Shown one piece after another: positions 11,972 through 23,245 of a DNA stretch of 64,000 nt. The stretch is from Capsicum annuum (lineage: Eukaryota; Streptophyta; Magnoliopsida; Solanales; Solanaceae). The notes beneath the pieces are model-generated. The model had not been told where the DNA came from, searched no databases, and was given only the letters and a program-made list of their open reading frames with translations. Each line of letters opens with the position of its first letter. The first letter of the stretch is position 1. A program made the position numbers and the translations under genes. The stretch covers positions 127,461,495 to 127,525,494 of the forward strand of contig NC_061116.1 in assembly GCF_002878395.1 (NCBI RefSeq), read 5' to 3'.

Positions 11972-14900
11972 TATAACACCTTGATTTTCTGAACCGTAAT
12001 GCTACACAGTGCTCATTACCCCAAAGGACCACAAGCTAACCCATGACTGATATCTGTACCTGTATACTACATAATATATCATAAAATACAGAAACATGAA
12101 TATGAAAGTCCATAAGGTTCAAACTGAATAAATGTCTAATAACAAAATGTCTGAAAAAGGTATAATAATACCAAAACAAGCCATAAATACTGAAAATAAT
12201 GAGATCTGAATATCTAATCTGACATCTAGTCTGAACCTATGGTGTAACATAAAAGAAAGCACTATAGCACAAATGCGTTAGCACTTCTGAATGTACTGAG
12301 TATATGAGTGAGGTAGGCTAAATACAAAGGGTTATATGCAGGAACAAAGCTAACTAATATGAATGTAAGAATACATATATGCATAAACAACTATAACTGA
12401 ACTCGTGATGATGCTGACTACTGAGTCTGAATACTGACGACATGACTTTACTATTACTAAGGTACTGAATAGATTATTGACTATTTCTGATAGTTCAAAT
12501 TATGAAGAACTGGTTTGAATAACTGTGTCTAACAGTCCTGAAACTGAATACTGGTAATGTGAGCTATGACAACTAATATAGCTGATAACTATAATGATCG
12601 GACTAATCGATCTAATCGATACTTTGCGACTGTATCTAATAGTCTAAGTTCTGATGGAACTATTTGAGCTCTGTTCTACTTGGATTAATAACTCTGAGAT
12701 CAGTCCTATCTAACGGGTGATCATGAGTATATTGATGATAAGGATGATTTGACTTAGTCTGAGATCAGTCCTATCTAGTAAGTGATCTTTAAATCTAATG
12801 ATTCTGATACTAATTAATCATAGTTGAGATTAGTCCTAGCTAATAAGTGATCTTGAAGTCTATTTATAATGATAAGCATTGACTGTATCAAACAGTACTG
12901 AATTTGTACTACTAAGCTAGTTGACTATGTTTGAAAGCCCAGATTCTGTAACTAAAATTGTAGGATGTGTTCACCTAACCTACATTCCCCAAGCTAAGCT
13001 TACTGGGGTCCAATCTCTTCCCTGACTGGAAGGGTGTCACTACCGCACCACCAGTAAAGACATCTGCTGTGGAGGCAGTCCTAATCTATTGAGTGACTCC
13101 TGGGATCAGTCCTATACATATAAATATGCTAACGAGTAACCCCTAAGTATGTCAGTCCTATCTAATGGGTGACATCTTGTACCTACGCTGGCAACATAGT
13201 TATGGAACTTAGTGAATGCTTCTAGGGATCTCAATACTATTCTAGTGGGTGAGCCTCCAACCCTAGGTTCGCATGGTGCTGAATCCTACTCCTATTTCAA
13301 AGACACTTAACTGAATAATTGGGCTAAACTAAATAACTTAACTGAACTAATTTGCTGAACTGATACTGATTAACTGAACTGATACTAGTGGTATTGTTTA
13401 GCGAAACTAAAATTGAGTTTACTAGATTCCGGTGACGAATAGAATATAATGAGTTCTGAGGACTGATTAAGAGTACTGAAGTTACTGAGATTTATTATGA
13501 TTACTGAGGTTACTGAGCACTAAGATTACTGAGAATACTGAACTACTGAGATTACTGAGTTTTCCTGAGTCATATGACTGGTTGATTTCTATAGATCATG
13601 GCTTGACTGAGAGTATCATGAAAACATGACATGGCTCTAGACACACAACTATATTTTTTGGGTACAAGTTCACCCAGGAATCGATGGAAAGAAACTGACA
13701 CACATGACTAACTTGATCATAAAAGTAGAGTCCATAATCCACAATATCATAAATAAGGGATTTCATACTAAGCATGGTTCTCAACAATCTATTTCATGGG
13801 AGGGAATTTCATACAACATGTATATATTTGCATAGCTTTCAATATCATGCTCATTACATATTACAACCACAATCCATAATATCATAACTTGGGGAATTTC
13901 ATAAAGTACCTGGGTATTCTATATCTTGTACATGAGTGGGTTTTGCAAGTAAGCATAGCATAATTCCATAAGACTAGTTCATGAGTAATCCAACAGTGTT
14001 GTTCACAAAACACATTATCAACATAGATGACATTGAATCATAGAGGCCTATCATGAATCCGTCACTTAGTCACAATTTAGCTATAATGCATGATTTCTAG
14101 TCTCTTAGGTATTTTATCAAACACCTTACATGCACAACTTATCCATAGGTGTAAATCATACAATTACTCATCATAAATAATCACACTTACATGTTTCCAA
14201 CTCATATGATGTCACAGATTCATAATAACACATAAAGATTCAATCTTGGCATCATTCAACACATAAACATGATCAATAATCCATTCATAACATGAAAACC
14301 ATAATATATAGTTTTAGAAAAGGGTTTTTGAACTTCATGGATGAAAGGAGTCCATGAATGAACACACGTATACCTTATAAAGGAAACCTTGATGATATGC
14401 TGGAGAGTTCTTGGATTGGGAAACTTAATTCTTGATTATCTTGGAAAAAAGGCTTTAGTCTTGCTTTTGAAAGATGAGTTTGATGAAACCTTAATCTTGT
14501 GGTTGAGAGTGTAAGAGAGGGATTTTCAGATGCTTAACTAAAAAACAATGGGAAAAATTATGCTTTTTTAGGGTTATAAGTCATGGAAGGTGAAGGAAAT
14601 GACCAAAATACCCTTACAAAAATGCCCTTGAATTGCTGAAAAAATATACTTGATGCCATCCCTGACAGGTCGTCAGGTCCGTGATAGGCCGTCACAAATG
14701 GTGGTCACAAAAAGGGTCCAAATTCTTGATTTTCTGCCCAGGGCTGACGATGTCATCAGAAATGTTGCCTGAATATGACGACGTCGTCAAAAAGGTCGTC
14801 AGAAACGTAGTCACCATTTTCCAGCTTGACATGCTGGAATAAAATGGGGATAACTCTTTGCTCCAATACCGGATTTAGGTGAAATTGGTATCGTTGGAAA

Positions 14901-15196
14901 GATATTCAAAGATATTTAATTTTATATATAGTAAACAACCCAGTTCATCATATACAATGAGTTATGGTTGATTGAAGTTGACCCAAGTTTTGACGCTCAC
15001 TAAAACTTGAACGATAGGAAAGCTTTCAACTTGTACTTGAGTTAGGGAATCTCTATGATCTAAATTCATGCTCAAATAGATTAACACACTACATAATTGA
15101 TTAAAACACTAAATTTATATAGGATTTGAGGATTTTTAAACATCCATGCATAGGAATGATGGATTTTCATTGTAGTCCAAAATATGGGGTATTACA
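11972..15196 (-). repeat. 3' LTR of LARD-A
   Basis: It runs from TATAACACC (TGTAACACC in the partner) to GGGTATTACA. It lacks about 180 bases present at about 16,488-16,665 in the partner. It holds seven loose copies of an AGTCCTATCTAACGGGTGA-like motif between 12,696 and 13,250. It also has a 14-base palindrome, TGACGACGTCGTCA, at 14,776-14,789. Open frames within it are short and not shared with the partner LTR. Confidence 0.9.
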
Positions 15197-15212
15197 ATAT
15201 CTCCCCCTTGGG
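15197..15212 (-). other. Polypurine tract of LARD-A
   Basis: The minus strand reads TCCCAAGGGGGAGATAT directly before the 3' LTR, the usual plus-strand priming site. The same tract precedes the 3' LTR of LARD-B. Confidence 0.85.
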
Positions 15213-16211
15213 AACATTCGTCCTCGAATGATACTGGATAAGAAGAGAGAAAAGAAAACTTACACGAATATATAGCATGATTGACTGATCATGATTTCAT
15301 CACTGACATGACTGGAAATTAAGCATGTAATACTGTACATGCATATCTGATGCATGGGTAGCTGATTTATCAATGTAAGACTGAGTGTTCCGATAAACTG
15401 AGTTTCTCAAACTGAGAATGCATATCTGATGCTTAACTGATAAGTTGAATCCATGAATATCTGATGCATGATTATATGACTGACATGATATGTGAATACA
15501 TGACTGAAAGTACTGATAAGCTGATCATGCATATCTGATACATGAATACATGACTGAACTGAATCACGAACATGCGACTGAAAATGTAATGGTAAAGGCA
15601 CTAAGATTGAATTGAAACATGAGAACATGACTGATTCTGCTACGTGACATATGGACTGAACATCATGAACTGAATTGAACCTCTAAATACTTGAATAACA
15701 GCTGAGGTCTAACTTGAAGGTCAACTTATGAGTACCCTCTATTCTAGACTGAATTTGTTATTCAAGGAGAAATTGAAGTATCTAAGGCGTGTGAGCGTTA
15801 AGAGAAAGTGGGGTATCTCTCTCTTGTGACACAATGCCCCTCTAAGAACGCTTACCTTACGAAGATACTGGGTGATGTACAGGGAATCTATGAACTAGAT
15901 TATAACTAAACTTTGGGAGTCTGAAACTAATACATGATGCATGAGATAAACTAAACTTGCAACTACTAGGAGGTTCTATCTTGAAATAGTTACATTCTCT
16001 GAGATTTTGGATAGCATGAATAGATGCAAGGATAAGAAAATAAGCTATACAAATCTGACTGCTCACTGGCATGACATGAATACTGAAAGAAGGGAAACTG
16101 TTCCTAAACATCTCATAGCCTCCTGCTCATAGGTGTGGTGCACAACACGTGCATGTACAATACTCTACTAGATACGACTTTTAGACTTCCTAAGACTCTA
16201 TTGAACCTTAG
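15213..16211 (-). other. Non-coding internal region of LARD-A
   Basis: No coding sequence is seen; the small minus-strand frames at 15,407-15,628 and 15,857-16,111 look random. The phrase GCATATCTGATGCATG recurs several times between 15,340 and 15,545. About 15,800-16,080 aligns with 43,445-43,740 of LARD-B, and 16,115-16,227 aligns with the leaders at 47,225-47,341 and 53,262-53,357. Confidence 0.75.
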
Positions 16212-16223
16212 GCATTGATACCA
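16212..16223 (-). other. Primer-binding site of LARD-A
   Basis: The minus strand reads TGGTATCAATGC, close to the initiator-Met tRNA site TGGTATCAGAGC. It lies four bases inside the 5' LTR edge. Confidence 0.85.
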
Positions 16224-16227
16224 AGTT

Positions 16228-19200
16228 TGTAACACCCTGATTTTCTGAACTAAAATGCTACACGATGCTCATGACCCCGAAGGACCACAAGCTAACCAAT
16301 GACTGATATCTATACCTATATACTGCATAATATATCATAAAATATAGAAACATGAATAGAAAGGACATAAGGTTCAAATTGAATAAACTTCTAATAACAA
16401 AATGTCTGAAAAAGGTATAACAATACAAAAACAACTCATAAATACTGAAAATAATGAGATTTGAATATCTAATCTAACATCTAGTCTGAAAGCCTCTAAC
16501 TAAACTGAATAAGGAGTTGAAGGAACATGTCTCCAACTAACTCCATCTTGCAACTGAAAAGTAAATGTAGAAATAATTATATCGTCCTTGAATGAGAAGG
16601 ACTCACTACAAACTCTGAACATTGGAATGCTACTGCTGATCTGGAGCTCGTGCCTCTGAACCTATGGTGTAACATAATAGAAAACACCATAGCGCATATG
16701 CGTTAGTATGTCTGAATGTACTGAGTATACGAGTGTGGTAGGCTTAGCAAAGGGTTATATGTATGAACAATGCTAACTAATATGAAAGTAAGAATACATA
16801 CATGCATAAACAACTATAACTGAACTCGTGATAATGCTGACTACTGAGTCTGATGACATGACTTTACTATTACTATTACTAAGGTACTAAATAGATTATT
16901 GACTATTTCTGACAGTTCAAATTATGAAGAACTGGTTTGAATGACTATGTTTAACAGTCCTAAAACTGACTACTGGTAACGTGAGCTATGACAACTGATA
17001 TAGCTGATATAACTGTAATGATCGAACTAATCGACATAATCGATACTAAGCAACTGTATCTAACAATCTTAGTTCTGATGGAACTATCTAAGTTCCATTC
17101 TACTAGGAGTAACTAAATCTGAGATCAGTCCTATCTAGCGGGTGATCATGAGTATACTAATAATAAGGATGATTTGACTTAGTGTAAGATCAGTCCTATC
17201 TAGTGGGTGATCTTTAAATCTAATGATTATGATACTGAATAATCATAGTTGAGATCAGTCCAAGCTAATGGGTGATCTTGAAGTCTATGTACAATGATAA
17301 GCATTGATTGTATCTAGCAGTACTAAATCTGTACTACTAAGATGAGTTGACTGTGTCTGAAAGCCTTGATTCTGTAACTGAAATTGTGGGATATGTTCAC
17401 CTAACCAATATTCCCCAAGCTAAGCTGACTGGGGTCCAATCTCTACCTTGACTGGAAGGGTATCAGTACTGCGCCACCAGTAAAGACATCTGTTGTGGAG
17501 TCAGTCCAAATCTAATGGGTGACTCCTGGGATCAGTCCTATACATATAAATGTGATAACGGGTGACCTCTGAGTATGTCAGTCCTATCTAACGGGTGATA
17601 TCTCGTACCTACGATGGCAATATAGTTCTAGAACTTAGGGATTGTTTCTACGAATCTCATTCCTATTCTAGCGAGTGAGCCCCCATCCCTAGGTTCGCTC
17701 GGTGCTGAATCCTACTCCCATCTGAAAAACACTAAACTGAATAACTAGGTTGAACTAAATAACTTAACTAAACTGATTTGCTGAACTAATACTGATTAAC
17801 TGAACTGATACTAGTAGTATTGTTTAGCGGAGCAAAAACTAAGTTTATTGGATTTCAATGATGGACGAAATAAAATGAGTTCTGAGGACTGATTAAGAGT
17901 ACTAAAGTTACTGAGATTTACTATGATTACTGAGGTTACTGGGCACTGAGATTACTCAGACTACTGAACTACTGAGATTACTGAGTTTTCCTGAGTCACA
18001 TAACTGACTGATTTCTATAGATCATGGCTTGACTGAGAGTATCGTGAAAACATGACATAGTTCTAGGCACACAACTATATTTTTTTGGTACAAGTACCCC
18101 TAGCACTCGATGGAAAGAAACTAACACACATGACTGACTTGATTATAAAAGTAGAGTCCATAATCCACAATATCATAAATAAGGGATTTCATACTAAGCA
18201 TGGTTCTAAACAATCTATTTCATGGAAGGGAATTTCATACAACATGTATTTACTTCCATAGCTTTCAATATCATGCTCATTACATATTACAACCACAATC
18301 CATAATATCATAACTCTGTGAATTTCATGAAGTACGTGGGTATTCTACATCTTGTACATGAGTGGGTTTTGCAAGTAAGCATAGCATAATTCCATAAGAC
18401 TAGTTCATGAGTAATCCAGCAGTGTTCACAAGACACATTATCAACATAGATGACATTGAATCATAGAGGCCTATCATGAATCCTTCACTTAGTCACAATT
18501 TAGCTATAATGCATGATTTCTAGTCTCTTAGGTATTTTATCAAACACCTTACATGCACAACTTAGGCATTGGTGTAAATCATACAATTACTCATCATAAA
18601 TAATCCAACTTATATGATGTCATAGATTCATAATAACACATAAAATTCTATCTTGGCATCATTCAACACATAAACATGATCAACAATCCATTCATAACAT
18701 AAAAACCATAATATATAGTTTTAGAAAAGGGTTCATGAACTTCATGAACGAAAGGAGTCCATGAATGAACACACGCATCCCTTAGAAAGGAAACCTTGAT
18801 GATTTACTGGAGATTTCTTGGATTAGGAAACTTAATTCTTGATTATTTTGGAAAAAAGGATTGAATCTTGCTTTTGAGAGATGAGTTTGATCAAACCCTA
18901 ATCTTGTGGTTGAGAGTGTAAGAGAGGGTTCTTGAGATGCTTAATTAAAGAAAAATGGGAAAAATTACACCTCATTAGGGTTATAAGTCGTGGAAGGTGA
19001 AGGAAATGACCAAAATACCCTTGCAAAAATGCCCTTGAATTGCTGGAAAAATATACTTGATGCCATCCATGACAGGTCGTTAGGTCCGTGATAGATCGTC
19101 ATAAATAGTCTTCATAAAAGGGGTCCAAATTCTTGATTTTCTGCCCAGAGCTGACGATATTGTTAGAAATGTCTTTAGAATGAGACGACGTCATCAAAAA

Positions 19201-19602
19201 GGTCGTCAGAAACGTGGTCAACATTTTCCAGCTTGACATGCTAGAATAAAATGGGCATAACTCTTTGCTCTGATATCGGATTTAGGTAAAATTTGTATCG
19301 TTGTAAAGCTAATTCAAAGATATTTCATTTGATATATAGTAAACACCCAGTTCATCATATACAATGAGTCATGATCGATTAAAGTTTACCTAAGTTTTGA
19401 CGCTCACTATACCTTGAACGATAGAAAAGCTTCAACTTGTACTTGAGTTAGGGGACCTCTATGATCTAAATTCATGCTCAAATAGATTTCCACACTACAT
19501 AATTGATTAACACATTAAATTTATATAGGATTTGAGGCTTTTGAAACATCCACACATAGAAATGATAGATTTTCATTCTAGTCCAAAATGTAGGGTATTA
19601 CA
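16228..19602 (-). repeat. 5' LTR of LARD-A
   Basis: It runs from TGTAACACCC to GGGTATTACA. It is the longer partner and keeps the 180-base block at 16,488-16,665 that the other LTR has lost. The palindrome seen at 14,776 is mutated here near 19,180. The AGTCCTATCTA motif set is repeated between about 17,120 and 17,690. Confidence 0.9.
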
Positions 19603-19919
19603 CTATTCCATCGTATTTCATTTTGAAATTAATCATATTATGTTTTGTAGCTCTTGGTTGTGGCCTTTGGTTTGGTATTGGTTTGCTTGGTGGTTTGGTT
19701 GGTATAGTTTGGGTGACAGGATGACTTGTTAGGGTTGGTGTAGGAATAGACCTATCCCAAAGTGAGTTATTTTCCAGTTATGCTATCTTGTTATATGTTC
19801 AGTGCTCAGACGAGTTAAGGCATGCAAATGGTAGTTGGGTTGGGTAACAGTGGGTGGTCCCCTGTACTGGTTGGACTTGGGATGCCCATTACAATAAGGC
19901 CCCGGGTCAGGTCGTGTCA
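19603..19919 (+). repeat. Plus-strand chromovirus LTR, right part
   Basis: This continues the LTR broken by LARD-A. It ends GGTCGTGTCA, close to the GGTCGTGACA end typical of plant chromovirus LTRs. No primer site follows. Confidence 0.65.
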
Positions 19920-22035
19920 CTAGCACCGTCTTGCCTTCCCTTGGCTTCTTTAATGTCCCTTTATCATCTTTGATCATCATAATCAGCCAATTGGCACCTT
20001 TTGATAGAACCAAAGGGTCATTAAGTACCTCTTGACATATAAGCATCCTCTCTAACGATTAATAGGACATTTGAATTGTATCATTCTCTCCTTCCTGAAG
20101 AAGATTTATCCTTGATTCCACAACCCTTAAACACAAGAAAAGAACACACAACCAATATTTTCTTGAAGCAAGATAGAAAAATGGTTAAAATCAAACCATC
20201 CATGCCAAGGAGACACCCATTTCTTATACAACCAAATATCCTTTAAGTCAACGAAAGAGAATTCATCATTTAAGGTGCAATGGAGTTGGATATGAGAATA
20301 ATTATGAAATAAGAAATCTAATAAAGTCATAAAACAAAAGTGTTTCATTAATTCACCAAAAGAACATACACAAGAACTCCTACCTCTATCTAAAACTAAT
20401 CAAACATCAACATGGACGTCATCAAATGCAATGAGGTAGTAAAGAAAGGTATGGCGAAGAGGATTCCCATCCAAGATGTTTCCATATTTATGAGTATCCA
20501 TGTACTAAAGAAAGAAAGTATTTAAGTCACTTGAAGTTGTAGAAACCAAGGATAGAGTCAATTTATTAGGATACACATAACACTTCCTTCCAAGACAACC
20601 CATGTTCACAGAAAATGCCTTTTCAATAAAAACATGGTCAACATCATAAGCAAAAATATATAAAAGAAAAGAGTTAAGGACACCATTTTCATCTAAATTA
20701 CCCTTAAACATGAGATTGCAATAACATAAGACAAGACAATTGAAGCACATCACATCTTTTCTATTCAAGAAATTTCCCGCAAGAAGTGTATTTGCCAACG
20801 GATTCATGCTATTAGAGGAGTTTGGGAATCCTTGAGAAACCAATTTACTCCAAATGAAAAGGTATACCCAATAAGTTGGGTAACTTCATCTCATGGAACT
20901 TAGCATACTCCTAAGAGTCCTTCCTATTACTTTAACTTGTCCGACCACACAAGTATGACAACGATTTGGAAACAGAAGTTATACATACAGTACACACCAA
21001 GGACTCTTCCTAAAGAAACAAATAGATTTTACATTTAGATTTCCACACCCATACAATTCAAGCACCAAATGAAAACTCCCTAAAAGAATATTCGAAACAC
21101 TAATTGTCTCGTGATATGACATGATATCAAGCAAATTCAAAGCTATAGCCAATATGATAAAAATGTCATCATACCTCCAAGGATCACTAAGAATAGGAGT
21201 AGGTAGGTATATACGTTGTAAATGATGCTTTGAACTTGTTCTCTTGTACTCTATAGGTGCTTTAAAAGGACCTTCAAACTTAGGCTCTTGAGAGGTTTCC
21301 TTTGAATCCTCCATTGGAAGAATTGGCTCATAAACCTCATTCAATTCAATCCTTTTTCTCAACATCTTGTATAACTTTATTTCTTGAGACAAATTCATCT
21401 CCCCTTTCATAGATTCTTCCTCCCCTTCATTCTCAACTTAATTGGGTTGACTTGTGGTTCTTGGTTTTGTGGAGCTTGTTGGGGGATCTGATTGAATTGG
21501 GTTGTAGTTGACAAATGGGATTTTGGTTATTCGGGTAATTAATGGCTTTGATGATGGGTTATTGTATTTGCCTCGGTGGATTGAGAATTTAGTGAAGTGC
21601 TTATGGAGTTATAGTAGTGGAGGTGTTAGGAGCATGTCCACTAAAGGAAGCATTATAGTTTTGAGGTGTTGTGTGGGTGAAAATCTAGACGGACTTCGAA
21701 AGAATCCATCCTCCTTAAGAGAGAGATTTCCATGACTTTCATCTCCCTTTAAGAGATCCACATCGGCTATCCATAGCATTAACATCTTGTTTCACACTCA
21801 GTATAGCCGCCATTATAGCTTCAAAGTTTATCTCTCTTGAAGAATTTGGGATATCTTTTCTTATTGCTATTGTACCTAACAAAAGAAATACCAAAAAAAG
21901 AAAAACAACAAACATGTTAAAGTTAAGAAATAAACCTCACAAGATCTCAAAGTTAACACCTTTAGTTGATCACTCAATTGAGGTCGTAAGCGTTGATAAA
22001 TCGTTCTACTCTAAAGAGAATACTTGGTACCAATT
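19920..22035 (-). pseudogene. Unrecognised degenerate coding-like region
   Basis: Three minus-strand open stretches run in series: 20,979-21,410 (143 codons, starting MKGEMNLSQEIK), 20,505-20,843 (112 codons, containing DVMCFNCLVL) and 20,127-20,348 (73 codons). Upstream, about 21,730-21,860 can be read as NFEAIMAAILSVKQDV with a shift. The composition is amphipathic and not low-complexity, so it looks like one broken gene of about 1.8 kb. I do not recognise the family, and no RT, protease or integrase motif is present. A TTGGTACCAAG sequence at the upstream edge suggests it is the internal region of a minus-strand retroelement whose LTR follows at 22,036. The plus-strand frame at 21,508-21,735 is probably a shadow. 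Confidence 0.4.
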
Positions 22036-23245
22036 GTGGCTTGAGGTCAGAATAGATTCTTATTTAAAATGACTCAAATAAAAAAATATGTATCAACTTG
22101 AGCCAAGAAATGACACAAATTGAAAAGAGAAAATCTTTAATGGAATAGGACAATGAAAGAAATAGGACTCAAGAACTAATCGATCAACTTAGTAGATGAA
22201 TTACTTGATGATGAGTAGTTTAAGAATAAAAAGAAGATATTACGAATCAATAAATTGAAATGGGGAGAGTAAGACCTTGAGAAATGGAGTAACTAAAGTA
22301 TTGAAATGAGCTTGAAAACTTGATTGGCCATTGTTGTTTTTATCTGCACTGGGACTGTGTTGGTCTGCGTTTGGGGACCTGCTTCAGCAGGTCCAGTGCA
22401 CCCTTGGTGCAGGATGGATGCATCTTGGTGTTTGATCACTGTTTTAAGCTATGCTAAGGATGCTGCATCAAATTAGCCGAACATCTAGCGTATGTCAAGT
22501 GTACCTCACCCCCTAGGAAGCTAGCAATGTATCGTTTGTACCTCAAATGGTCCCCCCTTTTTTCATCTCTTTGGAATATTATTTAGGATCTTCAAAAGGT
22601 GCTTTGTATTAACACTTTTGTACACATTTTTCTTCTATTTTTAGGATCAAACACAGACTTTTTGAAGAAAATTCAAGATTAACATACTAATTATCTCAAG
22701 AATACCAAGCACATCAATTATTCTAACTTTTTCTCCCAAGCTCGAAATGAGTTGAAATTTTGAACATAGGCACTTCTTACCATTCTAAACTCATTCCAAA
22801 CATTAATTTTCCCAATTTCTTTACCAAGTTTTCCTGAATTTTTAGCCCACTCTTATTTTTTTCAAGTTCAAGCGTTCAACAATGATAGCTCATTCAATAT
22901 GACTCTGTGTTTGCTCAAATTTGAAAGCTAGACTCCTAAAGTGTTAGAAAAAACAAAACTAACACTAGAAACACAATAAAAACAAAAAATAAAAAACTCA
23001 AAATTGGACCTAAGAACAAAAACTTGAATAGTAACTTCTTTTGTGATTTTTTAATTTTCTAAGACGTCTAAACCCATTGACTTCGTAAGAACACAATCAA
23101 GCTCGGTTCAAATACAAAAATGAAAGATAGAAAATGAAAAGTAAACTATGATATGAATACAAAAGATAAAGATAGATAGAAAGCAAGTAAATAAATTGAC
23201 ACAATGAGAGAATGAATAGAAAACTATGGGTATATCGAACACCAA
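22036..23245 (-). repeat. LTR-like region, minus strand, cut by next LTR
   Basis: Non-coding. Its left edge has a primer-site-like TTGGTACCAAG on the minus strand (22,023-22,034). It contains an 8-base inverted repeat with a 4-base loop (GGACCTGC..GCAGGTCC) at 22,375-22,394. The right end (23,137-23,245) matches 9,352-9,470 and 63,190-63,310, then breaks exactly where the next LTR begins at 23,246. Confidence 0.45.

Larger units (their letters stand above)
11972..19602 (-). mobile_element. Complete LARD-type non-autonomous LTR retrotransposon (LARD-A)
   Basis: Two direct LTRs of 3,225 and 3,375 bases flank an internal region of only about 1,031 bases. The target duplication is perfect: CTATT at 11,967-11,971 and CTATT at 19,603-19,607. 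The primer site (16,212-16,223) and polypurine tract (15,197-15,212) put the element on the minus strand, so 16,228-19,602 is the 5' LTR. No gag or pol can be read in any frame, so it needs proteins made elsewhere. The two LTRs differ by roughly 10% by eye, which indicates an old insertion. It sits inside the plus-strand LTR at 9,890-19,919. Confidence 0.9.
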
